In this document: piece by piece, positions 21,336 to 31,289 of the stretch
Layout: each line of letters opens with the position of its first letter
Position numbering within the stretch: the first letter of the stretch is position 1
Origin: Glomus cerebriforme
Lineage: Eukaryota > Glomeromycota > Glomeromycetes > Glomerales > Glomeraceae
DNA length: 31,289 bases
Assembly (NCBI GenBank): GCA_003550305.1
Contig: QKYT01000773.1
Coordinates: forward strand, 1-31,289
Direction: 5' to 3'
Made by a program: the position numbers and the translations under genes
Notes under the pieces: generated by a model
What the model was told of the DNA's origin: nothing
Database searches by the model: none
Seen by the model: the letters and a program-made list of their open reading frames with translations, nothing else

Positions 21336-24300
21336 TCAAATTTGATGATTTGATGATGTGCGTGACATGGGGGATGATAAAATACTTGAATCTGATGATG
21401 TCGAATCTGATCTACCCTTAAATAATTTTCGCATAGCTGATTCTACAGTTATAATATCATAACGATCTTCTGCCTTGAATTTCCACATTCTATGTATTAA
21501 ATGTCCCCAACGTCGATATTCTCCTGGTATTTCTGGCAACTTTTCATGATTATAATGTCGTAAATGATCATAAAGATTTTCAATTGGAATTTCTTTAAAT
21601 GGTAAGTTTTCTGCTTTACACCAAGCGATTTCCCAAAACAATAATCCCAAACTATATATGTCAGATGGTGTAAGAAATTCACATTGTCTTATATAATACA
21701 ACCTATCTGGATCGTACCATCGTTTCCAAACCTCTTCTTCAGATGGAATTGTTACCAATGGATATACCGAATTTTTACCGGAATAAAAATCTCGGCTCCA
21801 AAGAAAATTAGATATTTTTGGAGTTAACGCTTCTTCTTTTTCGTTATATTTCAGTAAAATATTTGTACTTCGAAGGTCCAAATGTACAATTTTTTGCTAT
21901 AAAAATGAGAAATTATAAAAATTAAACACCATTATAAAAAAAAACATAATAAAAATATAATCATCCTTACATCATGCAAATATTTTACACCCATAGATAT
22001 CTCCCACGCCAATCTAATTTTATTTTTCCATTCTTTCAGATTATGTTCTGATGAAGTGTGAATCCTTTGAAAATACTCAAAGAGATCACCATAATCTGAG
22101 TAATCATAAAACAGAGTACATTTGCAATGTTGAATTGAATATCCACGAAATTCGATTATATAATCATTATTATTCAACTGGCGGTCATTGTAAAGACAAA
22201 TCTCTTTAATCATACACAAAAAATTTTCGTTGTTTAGATATTTTAATGATTTTCCTGCGATAGTCGTATTATTTAAAAATCGTCTTGTTGTGTTAAAAAG
22301 TCTTCCCCCTTTGATTTCAATTTCCGCCAATGGTGTTCCTATATGATCAATATATGTTTGATTTGCTATATAATACCATTGAGATAAGACTATATTTGAA
22401 CTATCGTTATGATACCAGTTAAGATATGGATCATTAATAAACCCATCTAATTCATTTTGAATTATTTTATTGTCATGTTTTTTCAAAGCCGTAATTAATT
22501 TAGACAAATGGTTATTGAACGATTTTCCAGTTTTTATCATGCTAATAAAAACACAATCGAAGTATATAAATAAATATATATTTCTCTTTAAAAAATTTAA
22601 AAATTATAACATGAATTAATGGGTACTAACCTGCCAATTTCAATTATGTCTTGATACAAAATTGATATTTTCCTTGCTAATGGACTAGCTATAACACGAT
22701 CTTTTACTAAAATAAAAGAGAAAAATCAGAAAATCGAGTAAAACTTTGTGTATCCCTCAATCGTAAAAAATTTTATGAATCTGAGGCAGATTTGCTACCA
22801 AACCGATTGAATAAAAATAACTTACCAGCACAATAACGTACAATCAACCATAGAAAACGATTATATAGATGCACTTGATCTTTTAGGATCCTTATAAATT
22901 GAACTTTCTGGTTACTATCGTACCAATTTCGGTTTAAACCATCCAAATTCTCACGCATTTTTTGTGCAATTTCCATAATATCATCCCTCCTAAAATGTTT
23001 TCTCCCAGATTCAATTACGTTCTCTACTACTTCGCCAAGTATTTTGCATACATATTCTAACGCGAAATATGAATCTAACGGATCTGTTGAACTTTCCATA
23101 TAAAATTTACTATAATCCCATTTTAGAGTATTCCCAGTCACAAATGGAGAAGTCAAGGTTGGATAGGATGCGAAAGGATCTCGCGAAATAATATCATTTG
23201 ATCCATTTGATCTTGACTCGGGTGATCCAATGGAAATTAACGGAAGAGTACTTAATGGCCCGAAAGAATTTGTTGGGGTATTTGAAATATTTGATGATCC
23301 GAAAGAATTCGTTGGAGTATTTGAAGTATTTGACGGTCCAAAAGAATTTGTTGGAGTATTTGGAGTATTTGAAGGTCCGAAAGAATTAGCTGGAGTATTT
23401 GAAATATTTGATGGTCCGAAAGAATTTGTTGGAATATTTGAAGTATTTGATGGTCCAAAAGAATTTGTTGGGATATTTGAAGTATTTGATGGTCCGAAAG
23501 AATTCGCTGAAGTATTTGGAGTATTTGAAATATTCGATGGTCCGAAAGAATTCGTTGGAGTATTTGAAGTATTTGACGGTCCAAAAGAATTTGTTGGGGT
23601 GGTTGAAGTATTTGATGGTCCAAAAGAATTTGTTGGTATATTTGAAGTATTTGAAATATTTGGTCCGAAAGAATTCGTTGAAGTATTTGGAGAATCTAAT
23701 GGTCCATAGGAAATATTCGAAAAACTTGATAATGATGGTGGTTGTGACGGTTGTGAGAAACCGATTGAACCCAGTTCAACTTGTTTGGCAGCATCAAGTG
23801 GATTATATCCTTGTCTATGATCTTCACATAACCATAAAATTTCATTGTCATTATCAACACATTGTACCAATCCACCATAATGATCCGCACAATCTTGTTT
23901 ATCGAGAAATTCTAATCCAAAAAAAAAGTCAATTTAAATCTGTAATGTACAATATATGGATATGTATAAATATATGAGAAATTCACATACTTCCGAGTTC
24001 TCGAAGTCCCGTAGCATTTATCATTCGATGAGGAGTGTACATTTCCTCGCTCAAAGGAAGAAAGGTAGGATCTTCATCGATCATAGTTTTTACACCAACA
24101 TCAACAGTATCTATCATTTCTAGAAAATATTGCATAAGATCAGAATTATCAGTAGTATTGAAAACTGATGATAAAATTTCAGAAACGCCATGTGGAAATA
24201 TGTTTGATGTCATAATTTTTACAACACTACATAATGTTTGTAAACTATCGCAAAATAAAATAAAAATGTTAAAAGGACAAAATTCTTTGATAAGTAAATA

Positions 24301-26321
24301 TTGTTATTACAATTATTTGATAATTTACCAAAGATTTATCCAAGGTCCATATTTTTTAATAAATTGAGGAACCTCAAGAACTTTATAGCCTTCTTGTTCT
24401 GGTACGTGCCATCCTTCCTTGTGTTCGCAAACAAATAAAAGGCGAAAAGGTTTTGACAAAAACCACGTCCTACAAAAAAATATGATGTTAAAATAATTAA
24501 TATTTAAAAAAATGTATATAAATAAAAATCAATATATTACATACGCCGGTTTTTTCCAATCCTTTTGATCAGGGATCATAACAAATACTCTAGGAACTTT
24601 TTCATTTTTCAACTTAATTAACTTTTTTTTTAAAAAAAAATAATAATAATAATCTTATTAAAATGACAAAAGTTCCATGTATCTTTTTTCGTAAAATTAC
24701 CCACCCATTGTGGAATTTTCTTCGTTAAATCAGATAAATCCTCCACGGCTTTTGTACAATTATCAATTTTATCATTCAATTTTTTTAGGCTTTCTTTCAT
24801 TTCGTTATGATATTTTTCAAGAACTTCCTGAAAGAGAAGAATATTTATTAAAAGAATCCATTTTTTAAAAGCAAATTGGAAACTTACCTGCGTTAATCGA
24901 AACTCTTTTTCATTTATTTCATGATCACATTCATGATTGATCCTCGCTGGTTCTGGATTAAAAAAAAGTTCAATTAATATTAAACTCAATTAAAATTAGT
25001 TAATTATGAGGTTATCGTATTATTCACCTCCCAAATTTTCATCACTATTTATATTATTTTGCGACATATCATTTTCTATATAAATTTTAAATCTTAGAAT
25101 GAATGCTAATTTAATTAAGTGTACTTTTTTATACTTTTTTGCTTACTTTTACCGGTGTAATAAGACGTTTGCTAAAAAAAACAAAACTTCTTTAATATCA
25201 GAATTTAATTAAGAATAATAATAAAACGTTACTTCGATTTGTAATCACCATAAAACTTTCCAATGTCATTCTATGTGAAATATCTTTATCAAGCAGACAT
25301 TTTATAGCATAGCAAGCGTTAGAATCACGAATATCACGAAGCGGCAAGTATTTTGCTGAAACTATTTCTTCTTTTATTTCTTCATCCTTTCCATCCCAAT
25401 AATGTTGACCTAATTATTAAGCAAATTATTATGCCATTCAATAAACTACTAAACTTCAACAAAAAGAAATCTTAAGCAAAAAAAATACCCTTTTCAAGAA
25501 AATATAAAACTAGTCCAAAAGTGAACATATCCATTGTAAAATCTGCTTTGATCTTAATTCCTTCTTCGTGTGCTCTTATAACTTCGGGAGCTGAATAATT
25601 CATTTTGATCTTTGCATAATATGAACCAGCAAAACATGCTGTGTCAAAATCAATCAGCTTCCAATTTTCCGTGTAACCATCCTTCTCTTGAAAATACATT
25701 ATATTTTTTGGTGCTAACTCAGTATGTACTATGTTATGTTTTTTAAGTTCCGAGAGACCAGATACTATATCCTAATGATATAAAGTTTTCTTCTTAAAAA
25801 AAAATCCAGAATTATATATAAACATAAAAAAAATTGTGTAATAATTTACCTTTATTATACTGCCTTTCTCTTCATGTCGCTGACTATCATTTTGATGACT
25901 TAAAAATGTTTCCAAATCGTACAAAGCACATTCGCACACAATAATTGATTGCGAGGGATAATAATCTACCATTTGCGTAATATTCTACATTTTTGAATAA
26001 AAGCAAATTTAATATATGAAATTAATGAACAGATAAATATTATTTTACAACCTTTGCACCATTTAATTCTTTTAACATTTGTGATTCTCTTTCGAAACCC
26101 TCTTTTGTGTTGTATTTTTTTATTACATAATTGGTTTTTTGTTTAGTTAATTCATAGACTTTGAGCACATTAAGTTCTTCTCCGTAACTATAACTTCTTA
26201 TAATTGCATATCGTTCTATTTAACGTTAAATAATTTTTATATTAGTTTAATTCACGTCATGTGATTATTATTATTATTGATAAATACCTTTTGCTTCACC
26301 CTCAAGTTCGATAGTAACCAT
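21336..26321 (-). CDS. dual-(pseudo)kinase protein B, tandem paralogue with NSFGP repeats
   Basis: Same architecture as gene A. There are 16 exons (minus): 26321-26288, 26215-26052, 25984-25850, 25771-25489, 25409-25249, 25171-25147, 25105-25028, 24952-24888, 24827-24705, 24612-24545, 24469-24329, 24244-23991, 23911-22826, 22706-22631, 22541-21971, 21896-21336. 3825 nt, 1274 aa, phases consistent. Kinase 1: SYSYGEELNVLKV, VIKKY lysine, HTELAPKN (catalytic Asp replaced by Glu), DFD. A shorter coiled coil than in A (KESLKKLNDKIDN) follows, then the central FRLLFVCEHKEGW/KKYGPWI segment. Next comes an Asn/Ser/Thr/Pro-rich stretch of 11 NSFGP-type repeats that A lacks, then helices. Kinase 2: KGGRLFN, IAGKSLKYL, HLDLRSTN, SNF in place of DFG. 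The tail is Ser-rich (SDSTSSDSSIL). Exon 4 fuses what are exons 4 and 5 in A. The join after exon 6 uses a very short 41-bp intron and is the least certain part of the model. Confidence 0.87.
23250..23700 (-). repeat. 39-bp coding minisatellite, 11 copies
   Basis: Tandem 39-bp units, each marked by AAAGAATT on the plus strand, encode the 13-residue unit TNSFGPSNTSNTP and variants such as TNSFGPSNISNTP and ANSFGPSNTSNIP; two units carry extra codons. The unit length is a multiple of three and stop-free in several frames, so long spurious frames also appear on the opposite strand. It lies within exon 13 of gene B; the matching exon of A (17872-17333) is 546 nt shorter. Confidence 0.92.
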
Positions 26322-27621
26322 ATTAATATTTTAATTTTTAAGAAAGAATCAAGAATCGATTCTTATGAAAAAAAACATCTTTATAAAAAAACGCCATGTG
26401 AAACATGGTAAAAATGAAAGTTACACGGTCCTTTATTCCATTTATTTGTTATTTAACGATTTTAGGGGTATAAATTACCTTTTTCATTATTTAAAAAATA
26501 AAGACTTTTAATTTTAAGGCTAAAAGCCTTGTACCATTATCTCAGAGGATTTATTGTCAAATCCTAATATGGGTTCATTTCATACATTTATGGCCACACC
26601 ATTTTGACAATAAATATGTCGATCCCGTATTTACTAGCTATTTATATAACTTAACAAATTCATCATTCAGGGTGAAATTTGATATTCATAATAAAAACGC
26701 TTTTTTTTAAGACCAAACTTGTATAAAAAACGAAAATACACATATATTATGATTTTGAAGGTCTTAATTAGAATTATTAATTAAAACTAAAGTATTAATT
26801 GAAAAAAGTTACATTAAGAAATTATCGCGACGTTGCAGAAGAAGAACATTTGAAGAATATTGATCACGTGAATCAAGTGCCGCCAACCTATATGCAATTC
26901 TTGGCCAGCACCATGCTTATGGACGTTATAGACTTTTGACTCGAAATTTTTGTTCAGTCAAAAAAATTCTTGATTATGTACGGTTGTACTCCGAGACGAA
27001 TAGTCCAAAATATATTTAGTACTAAAACACAAACAGCTTCAAAAGATCGTTTAAAAAAAAACGAAAATCTGGAAATCGAAAATAGAAATATATATCAATA
27101 AGAACTTATCTAAGATAAACTAATCAAGTTTAAAAATTAAAGTTTGATGTAAGAAGTATGCAAGAAGAAAATTCTGAATAAATTAATTGTAAATAGATCC
27201 AAGTGAAAGAAATCATTTACTGCGAATCTGTGCACCGTTAATATTTTATTTTTTTTTTAAAAAAAAGTAACCAAATTGAAACCAAATACGATTAATTGCT
27301 GCAATTGATCGATCAAATAATACTTTTGATATACTGTATATTAATTGAAGATTTCAATTACCATTTACGTTCTTTATGCAGGACTATATTGTATCCATAT
27401 TTAATGTCTACAATAGGTGATAAGATCAACTTTTAATTATTCGTTAACAAACTTTGTGTATTTGATAGAGCAGGTATTGTCACGTGACACGCAACATCAA
27501 ATTTTGCAAACAATAAAAAAGGAAATTAATTATGCAAAGAATGCAAAAAGTTTATAGTTTAGTAATGATCTAATTGCAGCACTAGACTATATAAAATGTT
27601 ATATTATCCCCATAAATTACA
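26322..27621. other. 1.3 kb intergenic, possible coding remnant
   Basis: It holds the promoter of gene B and the 3' region of the bestrophin gene. On the plus strand a frame from 26768 stays open for 31 codons, meets TGA at 26861-26863, then stays open for 51 codons to a TAG ending at 27019. The second part (SRESSAANLYAILGQHHAYG and on) looks coding-like but matches no family I know. TCACGTGA octamers occur at 26864-26871 and 27480-27487, the latter inside the palindrome GTCACGTGAC. Confidence 0.4.
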
Positions 27622-29111
27622 TTAAGGATGTCCAGCTTCAATATCTACGTTAATATTCTTTTTTTCTTCAGAAGTTTCTTCCACTTCTTGTATCTCTAAA
27701 GAATTTTTGCCATCTTCAGCATTTGTTCTAACAGAAAGTAAAGATCTAACCTCATCAAGTTCGAGATTAGCAACTTCAAGAGCATTAATTTCCTTATTTT
27801 CAAATGGAAAATTTGCTGGGGTGTAAATCCAATCTTGAATTGTTGGAGGCGGATGAGCTGCAATGGTATCTAATTCACGTTTAATAAGACTAAATAAAGA
27901 GAATTAAAATCAATCGAATGTTATTTATTTTTTTTTAAAAAAAAAAAATAAATAAAAAAGTTTCTCACCCGCAGAAATCGTCTAAATCCAAATCATTTGC
28001 GTCATATCCGAAAGGATTTTCGATTTCTGCACCAATATGTTCCAATCCAAATAAAATTAAAGCAACAAAGAATACGATAATAATCGTAGGCCAATGAGAA
28101 CCAGAAACCAAAAAAAAGGGTAAACTGAGACAATAAATCCAAACAGTTTGAGAAAGATGAATAGAATAAGCTAAAGGAATAGGACTTCTAAGAATTCTTT
28201 CAAATTGAGATAAACAATCACATAAACCATTAAGAGCAATTAATGATTGATTGGTAATTGGAACATCAATTCTTCCTTTATCAGATTGAGCTTCAATATA
28301 AGAAGAAAGATAAAGAGTAATATCCAGAGGAAGATTATGTTCTTCATAATTATGATCTCCTTCATTTCCTCGACGTTTTTTATGAAATAATTTATTATAC
28401 CATCCAACTTTTTGTGCATGTCTAACATCACGATCAACACAATCATCTTTAGCAGCTAAAGGTGTAAAATTTGGTAATTTCGATTGAATATTTGAGATTA
28501 AATATTCTAAATCTGCATGTTTACATCCAGTTTCTTCTCTAAGGTAATGTTTAACCGCAATTGCGAATCCCAATATTAAATTTAATGCTGTTCTTTTTTC
28601 TATAACAATTTCTGATTTCGCTAGATTATCAAATTCCTTACTATCTTTCTTTTGACCATCTTCTCTTACTCCTATCCAAATATATCGTGTTAAATTACGA
28701 ATTTGTACAACCATCGTGGACCAAAGTTTTCGTCCTTCCCAATATCTGAAAAAAAAAATTTTAGATTCATAGGTTAATACGAGAGCGGTATTACTGTGCC
28801 ACAATAAAGAAAATGTACCTGTCATATGCGGTGTTCGTTCTGTAAGTAAGTAAGAGACCGACCACAATACCAATTATTTGAGTAAAAATATTAGATATAG
28901 CAGGATTAGGTATTTTAGTTACACTTAATTTGATGTCAGTTAATTCGTATAGGATGGTCACTATAGCGGTCACTGCGGTTACTATAATAGTTTGAGTAAT
29001 AACATGAGGTAAAACTGAACCTTTCAATCTTAATACATCTGGTCGATGGTATACATAAGGATTATATTCCTTGGGATTATTCACCCTATCCGTAGTTTTA
29101 GCTTTCGACAT
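27622..29111 (-). CDS. bestrophin-family (UPF0187) membrane anion channel
   Basis: Bestrophin/UPF0187 proteins are multi-pass membrane anion channels; ion choice and membrane cannot be read here. Exons (minus): 29111-28819, 28745-27969, 27889-27622; introns of 73 and 79 bp, phases consistent, 445 aa. The N-terminus is MSKAKTTDRVNNPKEYNPYV. Two hydrophobic helices follow (TQTIIVTAVTAIVTILYEL; IFTQIIGIVVGLLLTYR), then the family signature RTNTAYDRYWEGRKLW, formed across the first splice junction. The middle is cytosolic and helical. A second membrane region (WIYCLSLPFFLVSG, WPTIIIVFFVALILFGLEHIG) is followed by the conserved acidic segment IENPFGYDANDLDLDDFC, completed across the second junction by LIKRELDTIAAHPPPTI. 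The C-terminal tail is acidic. ATG 29111 is the first in-frame start. The length is normal and nothing is broken. Confidence 0.93.
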
Positions 29112-29646
29112 TTTTCTTTTTGTAAATTTGTAATATTATACTTTATAAAATTTGTTTCATGAATTTTTTAAAAAATTATATAACAGCAAAAAAAAAAAAA
29201 AAAGGGAGAAAAAGAAAAATTTATATTTAAATTGTCCAAATATTCGTAATTATAAGCATTTCTGTTTGAGTAAGACAAAGCGAATGTATTATTGTATTAC
29301 AGTTTTATAACACAATACACTCTTATGTACGAAAACCCACCATAATAAAATTAATTCCGATTTTTAACTCCGACGTAACGATTTAACTAAAAAAAGGTTG
29401 TACTGTTGTACACAAAGGCTAATGCAAAATTTCTAGAAAGAAGATTCAAGTTACAATGTTACACTATGACGTCATTGTCATCACATAGTACATTAGTACA
29501 TCATTATTTTTGTAAAAAAAAACGTAAATTTAATTTTGGTCAAAAAACACAAATAAATTTGGCCAAGATTAATATAACAATAAATCACATGAATAAAAAA
29601 AAATAATCGGTTAACCAATTTATTATTAATAAAAAAAAAATGCGAT
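29112..29646. promoter_or_regulatory. upstream region of the bestrophin gene
   Basis: On the minus strand TATAAAG (29147-29141) lies about 30 bases before the ATG at 29111 and may be a TATA element. The rest of this 535-bp stretch shows no gene; the plus-strand frame at 29406-29606 has no recognisable motif. The 3' region of the MYND gene also falls here. Confidence 0.35.
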
Positions 29647-30564
29647 CTAATGATCATTAACTATATGAAGTTGTAAACATTGACGAGTACAACAAGCAAC
29701 GCTCTGACATTTAGGACAAATTAATAATTTCCAAGCTTCTCTCTTATCTTTAGGTTCAAAAGAACATTCTACACAAATTGGTAAAACTTTAGGAGTTTTT
29801 TTATTTAAATCATTTTCTAATAATCTATACCTAGTATGAGATTTTTTAATTAATGTATCAGCACTAGGAGAAATAGTTGTCAACCCAATTTTTTCACAAT
29901 CATTATAAACGTTCATTGCATCAATATAATTTTGATCCAATTCATAAGTTAAAGCCAAAATGAATAAAATGTGAATTCTAATAGCGTTTCGTATTTGATT
30001 ATTTTCATGAGTTTGAAATTTTATAAATTGTAATTCGTTTAAAATCGTTTCAAATTCTTTTAATATTGTTAAACCATTATCCCATAATTCAATATCATTT
30101 TCTCTATTAAAATGAAATCGATATAATTCAGTTAAACCAATAAGTACATCTAATAATAAATTCATATCCCATGAGACATAATTGATGAATTTTATTATTT
30201 TTAATGCAGAAAAATAATAATCTGCTGATAATTCATAATTTGGTGAAATTATAAATTCATTAATATTTGTAGAGAAAGAATCATCTTGGAAACCATGTAA
30301 ATATAAGTATCCTAATTTTTCCGCGGCAAGACCAGATCCAAGATTTGAAGCTCGTTGTAAAAGAGATAAATAAGTTTTATAATCTTTAGATTTTAATTTT
30401 TCTTTTGAATCTTCTAATAATTTTGGGATTAATGTGAATCTGTCTAATGATGAATCGACTTCACCACTATTATAATTCGGTGCTATGGTAATTATTTTTG
30501 GACCATTTTTTGAATCTGTAACGTTAATTATTTCATCAACATATTTTGATAATGTGTCACCCAT
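29647..30564 (-). CDS. MYND-type zinc-finger protein with helical-repeat body
   Basis: A single-exon gene of 305 aa; ATG 30564 opens MGDTLSKYVDEIINV. The body is helical and Sel1/TPR-like: AAEKLGYLYLHGF near residue 80 is a Sel1-type unit, and later helices (HILFILALTYELDQNYIDAM) look TPR-like. The C-terminus, about residues 265-305, is a cysteine/histidine cluster: CVEC, LLICPKC, CCTRQC and a final H-x4-H that ends the protein. This fits a MYND finger, usually a protein-interaction module, though the spacing between the first two Cys pairs (14 residues) is longer than usual and the last ligand is the final residue. A partner or target cannot be inferred. Confidence 0.8.
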   Translation of the reverse strand: MGDTLSKYVDEIINVTDSKNGPKIITIAPNYNSGEVDSSLDRFTLIPKLLEDSKEKLKSKDYKTYLSLLQRASNLGSGLAAEKLGYLYLHGFQDDSFSTNINEFIISPNYELSADYYFSALKIIKFINYVSWDMNLLLDVLIGLTELYRFHFNRENDIELWDNGLTILKEFETILNELQFIKFQTHENNQIRNAIRIHILFILALTYELDQNYIDAMNVYNDCEKIGLTTISPSADTLIKKSHTRYRLLENDLNKKTPKVLPICVECSFEPKDKREAWKLLICPKCQSVACCTRQCLQLHIVNDH

Positions 30565-31289
30565 TTTTTAATTAATTATATGAGAAGAGATATACACTGT
30601 ATATATATATATCTGATATATACTGTATTTGTGAATATTAAAAAGTTTTTTTTTAAAGAAAAAAAAAGATTGTTTATTTATAAGTGAGAAATCTATTACT
30701 AAGTAAAGTGATTTGCTTTTCAGGTTTCATTCATTGTATTTGGCGCAAAAAACAATCATCTAAATTTTTTCGCGCACAAGCCTTTTAAGGTATTGAATTA
30801 AAAATTTTTTTGTGTTACGCTCTTAAAATGGAAGTCGTGTGATGTAGTGTGAGTTGGTGTGAGTTATTGTGAGGTATTGGATGTTCAAAATGTTTAGATT
30901 TAGATGGTACAGTTTGGGCGTTTATTATAAACTAACAACAATATTGTTTTATGATAAGATCTTTGTGCATTAAAAATTTATTAACGGAGAAAAGTTAGTA
31001 AAAAAAAAATAAATAACTAATTGACGCAGTAAATTGCGAAATATATTCTTCAATGTATTGGTTAATTAGTAAAGGGTACCCGTTAAATTCGCTAACAGAC
31101 TCTAAAACGCCATTTACTTTACTTTGTGTATATTATTTGCAGATCAATTATAAAAAGATCTGAAAGTTTAAAATATAAACTCATCTATATAACTAAAAAA
31201 ATTCATGGAAAATCGTAACGTTTAGATTAGCATGTATAAATAATTTTTAAATTGTGCGGATCTGTGCCTGATCTATACTTAAAAGTTAA
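30565..31289. other. gene-free right flank
   Basis: It holds the promoter side of the MYND gene, with an AT dinucleotide tract at about 30601-30612. Short imperfect repeats of GTGTGAGTT/GTGATGTAG type lie at 30836-30878. No open frame of note or RNA gene was seen. Confidence 0.5.

Noticed and set aside
23250..23700. CRISPR-like array
   Set aside because: The 39-bp units are contiguous with no unique spacers, lie in a coding exon and are in a eukaryotic context.
23198..23977. Long plus-strand frames and a second minus-strand frame over the repeat tract
   Set aside because: They arise because the 39-bp unit is a multiple of three and stop-free in several frames. The minus frame with NSFGP repeats is the one joined in phase to conserved exons on both sides.
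29406..29606. 66-codon plus-strand frame upstream of the bestrophin gene
   Set aside because: No motif, A-rich ending and no supporting context.
1..31289. tRNA, rRNA or intact transposon
   Set aside because: No cloverleaf-like box A/box B pair, rRNA-like GC-rich block, transposase or reverse-transcriptase motif was noticed by eye. A tRNAscan or repeat-library run would settle it.

Overview
The window looks like nuclear DNA of an arbuscular mycorrhizal fungus (Glomeromycotina, Rhizophagus-like). The reasons are a very AT-rich base composition, genes cut by many 40-115 bp GT-AG introns, and gene families that are hugely expanded in that group: SPRY-TPR, BTB-TLDc, Sel1-repeat kinases, tyrosine-kinase-like (TKL) kinases and MYND proteins. 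The genus is inferred from remembered family resemblance; no database was consulted. No rRNA, tRNA, CRISPR array or intact transposon was seen.

Layout. (1) 362-1606, minus: a SPRY-TPR gene whose 5' exon was not found. (2) 3430-6118, minus: a six-exon AAA+ ATPase with a ubiquitin-like N-terminal header, 734 aa when spliced. (3) 6569-8608, plus, divergent from (2): an MLKL-like helical bundle, pseudokinase and Sel1 gene, broken by one in-frame TGA and two single-base losses. (4) 8609-11905: 3.3 kb without a recognisable gene. (5) 11906-13335, minus: a BTB-TLDc protein, 453 aa. (6) 13455-13787, minus: a probable dead gene remnant inside a 2.6 kb gene-poor stretch. (7) 15931-20784 and 21336-26321, minus: two tandem paralogues (A, 1136 aa, 17 exons; B, 1274 aa, 16 exons), each with two degenerate kinase domains around a central conserved segment. 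(8) 27622-29111, minus: a bestrophin-family anion channel, 445 aa. (9) 29647-30564, minus: a MYND zinc-finger protein with a helical-repeat body, 305 aa.

The multi-exon models were assembled by hand. At every junction I checked GT/AG ends and that the codon phase is kept, and each total length is a whole number of codons. Several separate open frames turn out to be exons of one gene.

The most interesting parts are the dual-pseudokinase pair and the divergent AAA+/MLKL-like pair. In A and B the first kinase lacks the HRD aspartate and the second lacks the DFG aspartate, so the two domains have lost complementary catalytic residues. The paralogues also differ by a clean intron presence/absence and by an 11-copy 39-bp coding minisatellite. 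The AAA+/MLKL-like pair resembles the sensor-plus-cell-death-effector pairs of fungal self/non-self recognition, but any joint function is inference.
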